From Streptomyces canus (GTDB taxonomy: Bacteria; Actinomycetota; Actinomycetes; Streptomycetales; Streptomycetaceae): a DNA stretch of 64,000 nucleotides. The stretch is taken from positions 3,968,001-4,032,000 of the forward strand of contig NZ_JAUSWW010000001.1 of assembly GCF_030815415.1 (NCBI RefSeq), given 5' to 3'. Under the pieces are notes generated by a model. The model searched no databases and was not told the DNA's origin. It was given only the letters and a program-made list of their open reading frames with translations. Below, piece after piece: positions 44,099-51,608 of the stretch. Made by a program: the position numbers and the translations under genes. Positions within the stretch are counted from its first letter, which is position 1. The number at the start of each line of letters is the position of its first letter.

Positions 44099-44728
44099 TC
44101 AGCCCGTTGCGATCAAGATCACCAGCAGTACCGCTCCCGCGATGACCGGCGCGAAGATCTCGTACGCCCAGCGCACGGTCACCTCGCCCTGGGCGCTCTC
44201 CGCCGTCCCGCGTGTCTCCATGAGCTCGCGCAGGTCGTCCATGATCTTGTCGGTCTCGGCCCGGGCCGGCCCGGCGGCGGGGACGGGGACCGGGGCGGCG
44301 CCACCGCCGCCGAAGCCGAGCCGCAGGCCGGCGCCGCCGCCGCGCTCGGCGCGCGCGTCCTTGCGTGCCGCCCTCTTGCGGGCGCGCAGCGACACCGGGA
44401 CGGCCCACAGCTGGAACGTGTCGCCGGACTCGGCGACGACCTCATTGGAGTAACCGGACCGCAGCGCGGCGGCCTGCCCCCAGGGGAGCACGATCACCCG
44501 GAACGGGTTGCGGATGCGCAGGCGGTCCTCGTTGGCGTAGACGGCCGGGCGGACGGTGAAGGCGACGATCAGCGGGAGCGCGAGGATCATCGAGGCGAGC
44601 GCCAGCCAGGGGGTGCGGTCCTCGCCCTGGACCAGGGCGTCGATGCCGAGCCAGAGGACGATGGCGAGCAGCAGGGCGCCTCCGGCGATGCCTGCGGGTG
44701 AGCGGTAGATGCGGTCCTTGGTCGTCAT
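44099..44728 (-). CDS. PH-domain membrane protein
   Basis: 209 aa. Two adjacent helices at about 14-32 and 43-62 precede a bPH-type domain (AVYANEDRLRIRNPFRVIVLPWGQAAALRSGYSNEVV), a Gly/Ala/Arg-rich cytosolic linker, and a C-terminal helix (EIFAPVIAGAVLLVILIATG). Such proteins are common in actinomycetes, and their PH-like domain may bind lipid or protein partners. It lies directly upstream of the 554-aa PH-domain protein and is divergent from deoC. Confidence 0.85.
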   Translation of the reverse strand: MTTKDRIYRSPAGIAGGALLLAIVLWLGIDALVQGEDRTPWLALASMILALPLIVAFTVRPAVYANEDRLRIRNPFRVIVLPWGQAAALRSGYSNEVVAESGDTFQLWAVPVSLRARKRAARKDARAERGGGAGLRLGFGGGGAAPVPVPAAGPARAETDKIMDDLRELMETRGTAESAQGEVTVRWAYEIFAPVIAGAVLLVILIATG

Positions 44729-44779
44729 GCGGGCGATTGTGCCTCAGTTGTTCGCCTTCTCGCCGTGGGGGGCCGCCGA

Positions 44780-44840
44780 GTGCGCGGGTGCAGGTCCGTC
44801 GGTGGTTGCTCGCGCAGTTCCCCGCGCCCCTGGGTGGGTG
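44780..44840. repeat. Dispersed Streptomyces intergenic repeat, copy D
   Basis: GTGCGCGGGTGCAGGTCCGTCGGTGG, then TTGCTCGCGCAGTTCCCCGCGCCCCTGGGTGGGTG, in the gap between the PH-domain gene and deoC. Same family as copies A-C. Confidence 0.65.
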
Positions 44841-44877
44841 CGCTCCCCTGCGTCCAGAGCAAACCGTTCTTTCGGGG

Positions 44878-44912
44878 TGTACAGCCGCTACGCGCGTAGA
44901 TATGCTCGGCTG
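44878..44912 (+). promoter_or_regulatory. deoC promoter with operator in the spacer
   Basis: -35-like TGTACA (44878-44883), 17-nt spacer, -10 TATGCT (44901-44906), then 6 nt to the GTG start. The spacer contains the palindrome CTACGCGCGTAG at 44888-44899, so a bound repressor would block RNA polymerase. The same palindrome is at 38210-38221. Confidence 0.68.
44888..44899. promoter_or_regulatory. CTACGCGCGTAG palindrome in the deoC promoter
   Basis: Perfect 12-bp palindrome inside the -35/-10 spacer of deoC, identical to the site at 38210-38221 upstream of the purine nucleoside phosphorylase gene. Confidence 0.62.
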
Positions 44913-45878
44913 GTGACCATGCCCACCACTGCATCTCCCGCACACCCGCTTACGGATGTCGCCGCGTCCGACAGCACGCTGCGTCGCTTCCTCCACGGGC
45001 TGCCCGGCGTCGACGCGGTCGGCCTGGAGGCGCGCGCCGCCTCTCTCGGCACCCGTTCCATCAAGACGACCGCCAAGGCGTACGCCATCGACCTCGCCAT
45101 CTCGATGGTCGACCTGACGACGCTGGAAGGCGCGGACACCCCGGGCAAGGTCCGGGCGCTCGGCGCCAAGGCGGTCCGCCCCGACCCGACCGACCGTTCG
45201 ACCCCCGCGACCGCGGCCGTCTGTGTCTATCCCGACATGGTGGCCCCCGCGAAGGAGGCCGTCGCCGGCTCCTCCGTGAAGGTCGCCTCGGTCGCCACCG
45301 CCTTCCCGGCGGGCCGCGCCGCCCTCGCGGTGAAGCTCGCCGACGTGCGCGACGCCGTCGCCGCGGGCGCGGACGAGATCGACATGGTCATCGACCGCGG
45401 GGCGTTCCTCGCGGGTCATTACCTGAAGGTGTACGACGAGATCACCGCCGTGAAGGAGGCCTGCGGGACCAGCGCCCGTCTGAAGGTCATCTTCGAGACC
45501 GGCGAGCTCTCGACGTACGACAACATCCGCCGCGCGAGCTGGCTCGGCATGCTGGCCGGGGCCGACTTCATCAAGACGTCGACCGGCAAGGTGGCGGTGA
45601 ACGCGACCCCCGCGAACACCCTCCTCATGCTGGAGGCCGTCCGCGACTTCCGCGCCCAGACCGGCGTCCAGATCGGCGTGAAGCCGGCCGGCGGCATCCG
45701 CACCACCAAGGACGCCATCAAGTTCCTGGTGCTGGTCAACGAGACCGTCGGCGAGGACTGGCTGGACAACCACTGGTTCCGCTTCGGCGCCTCCTCGCTC
45801 CTGAACGACCTGCTGATGCAGCGTCAGAAGCTGGCCACCGGCCGTTACTCCGGCCCCGACTACGTGACGGTGGACTGA
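44913..45878 (+). CDS. deoC: Deoxyribose-phosphate aldolase DeoC
   Basis: 321 aa from GTG 44913, probably leaderless; ATG 44919 is the alternative. Cleaves 2-deoxyribose-5-phosphate into acetaldehyde and glyceraldehyde-3-phosphate. The Schiff-base Lys lies in FIKTSTGKVAVNATPAN, the second Lys in VKPAGGIRTTKDA and the proton-relay Asp in ADEIDMVIDRG. It is longer than E. coli DeoC, with an N-terminal extension of about 50 residues as in other actinomycetes. It is 5 nt upstream of an aldehyde dehydrogenase gene that could oxidise the acetaldehyde. Confidence 0.95.
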   Translation: MTMPTTASPAHPLTDVAASDSTLRRFLHGLPGVDAVGLEARAASLGTRSIKTTAKAYAIDLAISMVDLTTLEGADTPGKVRALGAKAVRPDPTDRSTPATAAVCVYPDMVAPAKEAVAGSSVKVASVATAFPAGRAALAVKLADVRDAVAAGADEIDMVIDRGAFLAGHYLKVYDEITAVKEACGTSARLKVIFETGELSTYDNIRRASWLGMLAGADFIKTSTGKVAVNATPANTLLMLEAVRDFRAQTGVQIGVKPAGGIRTTKDAIKFLVLVNETVGEDWLDNHWFRFGASSLLNDLLMQRQKLATGRYSGPDYVTVD

Positions 45879-45883
45879 TCCAC

Positions 45884-47320
45884 ATGGCATCTGCATTCGA
45901 GTACGCACCGGCACCCGAGTCCCGCTCGGTCGTCGACATCGCGCCCTCCTACGGGCTGTTCATCGACGGCGAGTTCGTGGAGGCGGCGGACGGCAAGGTC
46001 TTCAAGACCGTCTCCCCCGCCACCGAGGAGGTCCTCTCCGAGATCGCCCAGGCGGGCGAGGCGGACGTCGACCGTGCGGTGAGGGCCGCCCGCAAGGCCT
46101 TCGAGAAGTGGTCGGCGCTGCCCGGCGCCGAGCGCGCCAAGTACCTGTTCCGCATCGCCCGGATCATCCAGGAGCGCAGCCGCGAGCTGGCCGTCCTGGA
46201 GACCCTGGACAACGGCAAGCCCATCAAGGAGACCCGCGACGCCGACCTCCCCCTGGTCGCCGCGCACTTCTTCTACTACGCGGGCTGGGCCGACAAGCTC
46301 GACCACGCGGGCTTCGGCGCGAACCCGCGTCCTCTGGGTGTCGCCGGTCAGGTCATCCCGTGGAACTTCCCGCTGCTGATGCTGGCGTGGAAGATCGCCC
46401 CGGCGCTGGCGACCGGCAACACGGTCGTGCTGAAGCCGGCGGAGACCACGCCGTTGAGTGCCCTGTTCTTCGCGGACATCTGCCGCCAGGCCGGTCTGCC
46501 CAAGGGCGTCGTCAACATCCTTCCCGGGTACGGCGACACGGGCGCCGCCCTCGTCGAGCACCCCGATGTGAACAAGGTGGCCTTCACCGGTTCGACCGCG
46601 GTCGGCAAGGCGATCGCGCGCCAGGTGGCGGGCACAGACAAGAAGGTCACCCTCGAACTGGGCGGCAAGGGTGCCAACATCGTCTTCGACGACGCCCCGA
46701 TCGACCAGGCCGTCGAGGGCATCGTCACCGGCATCTTCTTCAACCAGGGCCAGGTCTGCTGCGCGGGCTCCCGGCTGCTGGTCCAGGAGTCGATCCAGGA
46801 CGAGCTGCTGGACTCGCTGAAGCGCAGGCTCTCCACCCTCCGGCTCGGCGACCCGCTGGACAAGAACACCGACATCGGCGCGATCAACTCCGCGGAGCAG
46901 CTCTCCCGGATCACCTCGCTCGTCGAGGCGGGCGAGGCGGAGGGCGCCGAGCGCTGGTCCCCGGCCTGTGAACTCCCGTCCTCCGGCTACTGGTTCGCCC
47001 CGACGCTCTTCACGAACGTCACCCAGGCGCACACCATCGCCCGCCACGAGATCTTCGGCCCGGTCCTCTCGGTCCTGAGCTTCCGTACACCGGACGAGGC
47101 CGTCGCCAAGGCCAACAACAGCCAGTACGGCCTGTCGGCGGGCATCTGGACGGAGAAGGGTTCGCGGATCCTCGCCGTCGCGGGCAAGCTGCGCGCGGGC
47201 GTGATCTGGTCCAACACGTTCAACAAGTTCGACCCGACCTCGCCGTTCGGCGGTTACAAGGAGTCGGGCTTCGGCCGCGAGGGCGGTCGCCACGGCCTGG
47301 AGGCGTACCTCGATGTCTGA
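45884..47320 (+). CDS. Aldehyde dehydrogenase (catalytic half of an ALDH16-like pair)
   Basis: 478 aa. Complete NAD-dependent aldehyde dehydrogenase: PWNFPLLMLAWKIAPAL, cofactor motif FTGSTAVGKAI, catalytic Glu in LELGGKGAN and catalytic Cys in FFNQGQVCCAGSR, plus EIFGPVLSV. It follows deoC by 5 nt and overlaps the next ALDH-like gene by 8 nt. The likely substrate is acetaldehyde from DeoC, giving acetate; this is inference. The tandem arrangement with a second, catalytically dead ALDH protein matches the two-domain ALDH16 family split into two genes. Confidence 0.94.
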   Translation: MASAFEYAPAPESRSVVDIAPSYGLFIDGEFVEAADGKVFKTVSPATEEVLSEIAQAGEADVDRAVRAARKAFEKWSALPGAERAKYLFRIARIIQERSRELAVLETLDNGKPIKETRDADLPLVAAHFFYYAGWADKLDHAGFGANPRPLGVAGQVIPWNFPLLMLAWKIAPALATGNTVVLKPAETTPLSALFFADICRQAGLPKGVVNILPGYGDTGAALVEHPDVNKVAFTGSTAVGKAIARQVAGTDKKVTLELGGKGANIVFDDAPIDQAVEGIVTGIFFNQGQVCCAGSRLLVQESIQDELLDSLKRRLSTLRLGDPLDKNTDIGAINSAEQLSRITSLVEAGEAEGAERWSPACELPSSGYWFAPTLFTNVTQAHTIARHEIFGPVLSVLSFRTPDEAVAKANNSQYGLSAGIWTEKGSRILAVAGKLRAGVIWSNTFNKFDPTSPFGGYKESGFGREGGRHGLEAYLDV

Positions 47321-48224
47321 GAAGAACGAGAAGACGGACCGTTTTGATCGGTTGTCGGTCTTCAAGACCTACAAGCTGTACGTCGGCGGGAAGTTCCCGC
47401 GTTCCGAGAGCGGCCGGGTGTACGAGGTGAGCGACGCGAAGGGCAACTGGCTGGCGAACGCGCCGCTTTCGTCCCGTAAGGACGCCCGTGACGCGGTGGT
47501 CGCCGCGCGCAAGGCGTTCGGCGGCTGGTCGGGCGCGACGGCGTACAACCGGGGACAGATCCTCTACCGCGTCGCGGAGATGCTGGAGGGCCGCCGCGAG
47601 CAGTTCGTGCGCGAAGTGGCCGACGCCGAGGGGCTGTCGAAGTCGAAGGCGGCCGCTGTCGTCGACGCGACGATCGACCGCTGGGTCTGGTACGCGGGCT
47701 GGACCGACAAGATCGCCCAGGTGGTCGGTGGCGGCAACCCGGTGGCGGGTCCGTTCTTCAACCTCTCCACCCCGGAGCCGACCGGCGTGGTCGCGGTCCT
47801 GGCCCCGCAGGAGTCGTCCTTCCTGGGCCTGGTCTCGGTCGTCGCCCCGGTGATCGCGACCGGCAACACGGCGATCGTGATCGCGTCCGAGAAGTCCCCG
47901 CTGCCCGCCCTGTCCCTGGGCGAGGTGCTGGCCACCTCCGACCTGCCCGGCGGTGTCGTCAACGTCCTGTCCGGCCGTACGGCGGAGATCGCGGCGCCGC
48001 TGGCCGCGCACCAGGACGTCAACGCGATCGATCTGGCGGGCGCCGATGACGTACTGGCGAAGGAGCTGGAGATCGCGGCGGCGGACAACCTGAAGCGGGT
48101 TCTCCGTCCACAGGCTGTGGACTATTCGGCGGCTCCGGGTATCGACCGGATGACGGCGTTCCTGGAGACGAAGACGGTCTGGCACCCGACGGGCTCGCTG
48201 GGCGCGTCCGGCTCGTCCTACTGA
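47313..48224 (+). CDS. Truncated, non-catalytic aldehyde dehydrogenase-like protein
   Basis: 303 aa, about 170 short of a full ALDH. It retains the N-terminal Rossmann part (LYVGGKFPRSESGR, VAVLAPQESSFLGLVSVVAPVIATGNT, PGGVVNVLSG), but the sequence ends before the catalytic domain: no LELGGK Glu motif and no QxCC Cys motif. The normal stop and good codon use argue that this is a genuine short protein rather than a broken gene. In ALDH16 enzymes a second, inactive ALDH domain packs on the active one, and this gene overlaps the active one by 8 nt, so a structural partner role is likely. Confidence 0.88.
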   Translation: MSEKNEKTDRFDRLSVFKTYKLYVGGKFPRSESGRVYEVSDAKGNWLANAPLSSRKDARDAVVAARKAFGGWSGATAYNRGQILYRVAEMLEGRREQFVREVADAEGLSKSKAAAVVDATIDRWVWYAGWTDKIAQVVGGGNPVAGPFFNLSTPEPTGVVAVLAPQESSFLGLVSVVAPVIATGNTAIVIASEKSPLPALSLGEVLATSDLPGGVVNVLSGRTAEIAAPLAAHQDVNAIDLAGADDVLAKELEIAAADNLKRVLRPQAVDYSAAPGIDRMTAFLETKTVWHPTGSLGASGSSY

Positions 48225-48238
48225 CGGCCACACAGACC

Positions 48239-48283
48239 GGAGAGCCGCGCCTTCCCACCGTCCTGGGAAGACGCGGCTCTCTG
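48239..48283 (+). terminator. Terminator after the deoC-aldehyde dehydrogenase operon
   Basis: GGAGAGCCGCG / CGCGGCTCTC stem with an internal CTTCCCA-N5-TGGGAAG stem, 15 nt after the stop of the second ALDH-like gene. It also lies beside the stop of the convergent broken gene. Confidence 0.7.
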
Positions 48284-48290
48284 CGTACCG

Positions 48291-48720
48291 TCAGCCGTTG
48301 TTGAGCAGTCCCGCCGCCTGGCCGACCACCGGGATGCCGCCGATGGACTGGGCCTGCGCCACCGGGCCGGTCAGCGCCTGGGTGGCCAGGGGCTGGAAGT
48401 CGGCGAGCTGGGTGCCCAGGCCGTTGCCGAGGGGGTCGACGCCGGTGCCGACGAGGGGGTTGGGCTTGAGGCCGCTGACCGGGCCGGTGACATAGCCGAC
48501 CGTGCTGGTCAGGCCCTGGAGGCCGGCCTGCGGGTCGATGTTGCCCAGCGAGGCGGGTGCGCATCACGTCGATGACCGGGTCGGTGTCCGCGGCGGCCGT
48601 CGCCGCGCCTGCGCCCAGGGCCACGCCCGCGGTCGCGAGGGCGGCCAGCGCACGCTGGGCGGTGGGGGTGGAGGAGGACGCGTGTCGGGCGACGACGGGT
48701 AGTTGAGGTTCGGCGCACAC
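48291..48720 (-). pseudogene. Frameshifted small secreted-protein gene
   Basis: On the minus strand an N-terminal segment with a signal-peptide-like stretch (AQRALAALATAGVALGAGAATAAADTDPVIDV) runs to about 48553, after which protein-like sequence continues only in another frame: SLGNIDPQAGLQGLTSTVGYVTGPVSG through GGIPVVGQAAGLLNNG and a stop at 48291. The join lies near 48545-48555. Both halves are of typical streptomycete exported-protein composition, so this looks like one gene broken by a frameshift (or a sequencing error). It marks the border between conserved genes and the biosynthetic cluster. The start codon is uncertain. Confidence 0.6.
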
Positions 48721-48781
48721 TCCACCGCCGACCCGCAGACTTCAAAGGCATCCCCATAGGCGTGACAAGTAATAGTCATTT

Positions 48782-48807
48782 AATGCCGGAATCCGATATG
48801 CGGCATT
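48782..48807. promoter_or_regulatory. Inverted repeat in an AT-rich region upstream of the LuxR gene
   Basis: AATGCCG and CGGCATT, perfect 7-bp arms with a 12-nt spacer, in a stretch (48760-48870) clearly richer in A and T than the surroundings. Candidate regulator site between the broken secreted-protein gene and the LuxR gene. Confidence 0.45.
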
Positions 48808-48942
48808 CGAACTATCGACTGAATAACGCCGCTTGACGTACCCTCACGATCACTTCAAAGCGGGGGCAACACCCCTGCCGCGGTGCGTGAGTCAGATGAC
48901 CAGCCTTTCGATCAAGGATGGAATTTGAGACCCGGGGGGGCC

Positions 48943-49677
48943 ATGTCCATACACATAGCCGATGTCCAGCAGCACACGCGCGCCACCGAAACCTATTCGG
49001 CTCTCGATGATTTCGAACTGGTGCACCCGGTACACGCCGACGCCGTCTGCGGAGTTCTTCGCAGCGCGTTCACCGAGGCACCGCAAACCCGGGGCTTCAC
49101 CCAGTTGACCGGACGCTTCGCCGTCGAGACGATGCATCACCCGCTCTCCGATTTCTCGCGCCTGATCCGCACCGAGATCCTCACCCGCGGGCACAGTCTG
49201 CGGCTGCTGGCGGACCGCGGCGTCATGACCGACCCCCGCTCCCGCGCGCTGCCGGGCGGCGCCCGGACCCGCCAGGTGCAACTGCGCGTCACCGACGCCC
49301 CGTTGCCCGACCTGGCCCTGCTGGGGACCGAGCTCGGCCTGGTGCGCACCGTGGCGCCGGACGGCCGGCTGCAGATCCTGCTCGCCCGCCGGGAGGCCAC
49401 CGCCGCCCTGCTCCAGTTCCAGCAGGTGCTGTGGGGCCACGCCGAGGGCCTGACCGCACCGCGCGACGTCCGTGAGCTGCACCTGGACGAGATCCAGCGA
49501 CAGGTGTTGCAGATGCTCGGCTCCGGCATGAAGGACGACACGGCGGCCCGGCAGATGAACGTGTCCGTGCGCACCTACCGCCGTCATGTGGCCGCCATCC
49601 TCAAGTCCCTTGACGTCAGCACCCGTTTCGAGGCGGGGATCAGGGCCGCGGAGTACGGCCTGGTGTCCGCGACCTGA
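48943..49677 (+). CDS. LuxR-type regulator of the biosynthetic cluster
   Basis: 244 aa from ATG 48943, which follows a G-rich ribosome-binding site; GTG 48883 is an upstream alternative. The C-terminal helix-turn-helix (VLQMLGSGMKDDTAARQMNVSVRTYRRHVAAILKSLDV, residues about 190-230) is of LuxR/NarL type. The N-terminal 170 residues contain no receiver, ATPase or autoinducer domain that I recognise, and resemble the N-terminal domain of other small cluster-associated LuxR regulators. It is the first gene of the cluster and transcribed toward it, so it is the likely pathway-specific activator. Confidence 0.88.
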   Translation: MSIHIADVQQHTRATETYSALDDFELVHPVHADAVCGVLRSAFTEAPQTRGFTQLTGRFAVETMHHPLSDFSRLIRTEILTRGHSLRLLADRGVMTDPRSRALPGGARTRQVQLRVTDAPLPDLALLGTELGLVRTVAPDGRLQILLARREATAALLQFQQVLWGHAEGLTAPRDVRELHLDEIQRQVLQMLGSGMKDDTAARQMNVSVRTYRRHVAAILKSLDVSTRFEAGIRAAEYGLVSAT

Positions 49678-49711
49678 CAGCCGCACCCGGGTCCGCGCCA
49701 GGGCCCGGGGT

Positions 49712-49755
49712 GGCAGGTTGCTGCCGACTTTGGCGCCCGGAACCTGTTGCTGCCG
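49712..49755. promoter_or_regulatory. Repeats upstream of the carrier-protein gene
   Basis: GGCAGGTTGCTGCC at 49712-49725 is an inverted repeat, and its GTTGCTGCCG half recurs at 49746-49755, 29 bp (about three helical turns) further. The site lies 109 nt before the first biosynthetic gene and is a candidate target of the LuxR-type regulator. Confidence 0.45.
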
Positions 49756-49863
49756 CGGCGCGCGGACTTCTAGGTTGATCAGGAAACCAGCACCCCCACC
49801 AGGTAATTGACCCCCGTTCTTCCGTGCCCACGCACGGCACCACGGGCAGAAACGGATGACGGA

Positions 49864-50127
49864 ATGTCCATTGCTTCGGTCACCCTTGCCGATGTCGAGG
49901 CTGTCGTACTCGCCGTGACGGCAGAGGCCCTGAATGTCCCCGAAGTGCACCTCGACGACAATCTTCTGGAACTGGGCGTCGACTCCCTGGTCGCCACCCG
50001 GATAGTGGCGGCACTGCGCACCCGCTTCGGCGCGGACATCCCGTTGCTCAACATCTTCGAATACCCGGAATTGCGCGAATTCGCCATATCGGTCCTGGAC
50101 ACGATCCAGGACGCACCCCAGGAATGA
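49864..50127 (+). CDS. Stand-alone acyl/peptidyl carrier protein
   Basis: 87 aa from ATG 49864; the frame extends upstream without coding-like sequence. The phosphopantetheine attachment site is LLELGVDSLVATR with Ser41, and the rest is a four-helix carrier fold. The sequence around the Ser is closer to PCPs and discrete carriers than to FAS ACP. It is 3 nt upstream of the mutase-like gene and cotranscribed with it and the carboxylase/reductase, so it may carry the unusual acyl unit they make. Confidence 0.9.
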   Translation: MSIASVTLADVEAVVLAVTAEALNVPEVHLDDNLLELGVDSLVATRIVAALRTRFGADIPLLNIFEYPELREFAISVLDTIQDAPQE

Positions 50128-50130
50128 CGC

Positions 50131-51579
50131 ATGGGCATACCGGGCGAGTTCCCCTACGACGCCGGACTGCACCCGGGCGGATACACGACCCGGCTGTGGA
50201 CCATGCGACAGCTCGCGGGCCTCTACAGCGCCGAGAGCACCAATAGTCGTTTCCGCTACCTGCTGGAGATGGGTGAGACGGGCCTGTCGCTCGCCTTCGA
50301 CCTGCCGACCCAGCTCGGTCTGGACCCCGACGCCCCCGCCGCCGACGGCGAGGTGGGACGCACCGGTGTCTCCGTCGCCACGGTGGACGACCTGAAGACC
50401 GTGTTCAAGGAGATCCCGCTCGACCGGGTCTCGGTCTCGTTCACCATCAACGCCACCGCCCCGATGCTGCTCGCGATGTGGATCGTGGCCGCCGAGGAGT
50501 CGGACGTGGACCCCGCCGCCCTGCGCGGCACCCTCCAGAACGAGATGCTCAAGGAGTTCCTCGCCCGCAAGGCGTATGTGTACGACCTCGACACCAGCGT
50601 GCGCTACGCCCTCGACGTCGTCGAGTACTGCATGGAGCACCTGCCCGGCGTCAACCCCATCTCGGTCTCCGGCGGGCATGCCCGGGAGGCCGGGGCGGAC
50701 GCCGCGCTGGAGGTCGCCTGTGCGCTGGCGAGCGTGGACGCCTATCTCGCCGGGATGGTCGAGCGCGGACACTCCGCGGAGCAGGTCGCCTCCCGGTTCA
50801 GCTTCATCTTCGGCACCGACATGGAGGTGCTGAAGGAGGCCGCCAAGCTGCGGGTCGCCCGCCGCCGGTACGCGGAGCGGATGCGGGACCGCTGGGGCGT
50901 GACCGCGCCCCGGGCGATGCGGCTGCGCGCACAGGTCAACACCTTCGGCTCGGCCCTCGCCTACCAGGAACCCCTCAACAACATCGTCCGGGCGACCCTG
51001 CAGGCGGTCGCGGCCGTCCTCGGCGGCACCCAGTCGCTGCATGTGTGCAGCTTCGACGAGGCCGTGCAGACGCCCGGCCCGCTCGGCGCCCGGATCGCGC
51101 TGCGCACCCAGCAGATCATCGCCCACGAGACGGACCTGGCCCGCTACGCCGACCCGCTCGGCGGCTCCCATGTGATCGAGGGCCTCGTCGAGGAGCTGGG
51201 CAAGGAGGTCGACGACTGGCTGGAGCGCATCGAGGCGCGCGGCGGTGTGGCGGCCTGTATCCGCAGCGGCTGGCTGGAGGGCCAGATCGAGGAACTCGCC
51301 TACCGCGACCCCGGGCCCACCGTGGGGGTGCTGGAGACCTCGCCCTCGGAGTCCGAGCGCCGGCTGCTCCAGAGCGAGGCCCACACCACGACCGGTGGCC
51401 GCCGTGACATCGAACGCCCGGACTGCGAACCGGAGTTGACCCGGCTACGGGACGACGCCCGGGCCGGCCGCAACATCCTGCCGGCCCTGATCGAAGCGGT
51501 CCGGCGGCGGGCCACCATCGGGCAGCTCTGTACCGCCATGCGACCGGCCGACGACCTCTCGGCACCGTCCCTTTCCTGA
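50131..51579 (+). CDS. Acyl-CoA mutase (methylmalonyl-CoA mutase family), catalytic subunit only
   Basis: 482 aa TIM-barrel domain of the adenosylcobalamin-dependent acyl-CoA mutases: YTTRLWTMRQLAGLYSAEST, GLSLAFDLPTQLGLD, GTLQNEMLKEF, SVSGGHAREAGA, PLNNIVRATLQA and GGTQSLHVCSFDEA are all family blocks. The C-terminal cobalamin-binding domain with DxHxxG is absent, so it must work with a separate small subunit, as IcmA/IcmB and HcmA/HcmB do; none is in the window. The protein is even shorter than IcmA (about 566 aa), lacking some of the C-terminal linker. Next to a ccr gene it recalls the ccr-meaA (ethylmalonyl-CoA) pair. Substrate unknown. Confidence 0.88.
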   Translation: MGIPGEFPYDAGLHPGGYTTRLWTMRQLAGLYSAESTNSRFRYLLEMGETGLSLAFDLPTQLGLDPDAPAADGEVGRTGVSVATVDDLKTVFKEIPLDRVSVSFTINATAPMLLAMWIVAAEESDVDPAALRGTLQNEMLKEFLARKAYVYDLDTSVRYALDVVEYCMEHLPGVNPISVSGGHAREAGADAALEVACALASVDAYLAGMVERGHSAEQVASRFSFIFGTDMEVLKEAAKLRVARRRYAERMRDRWGVTAPRAMRLRAQVNTFGSALAYQEPLNNIVRATLQAVAAVLGGTQSLHVCSFDEAVQTPGPLGARIALRTQQIIAHETDLARYADPLGGSHVIEGLVEELGKEVDDWLERIEARGGVAACIRSGWLEGQIEELAYRDPGPTVGVLETSPSESERRLLQSEAHTTTGGRRDIERPDCEPELTRLRDDARAGRNILPALIEAVRRRATIGQLCTAMRPADDLSAPSLS

Positions 51580-51608
51580 CACTCCCCCACCCCAGCGGAG
51601 TCGCACTG

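Noticed and set aside
48892-51384. 830-aa minus-strand open frame
   Set aside because: Shadow of the LuxR, carrier and mutase genes, all of which have clear family motifs on the plus strand.
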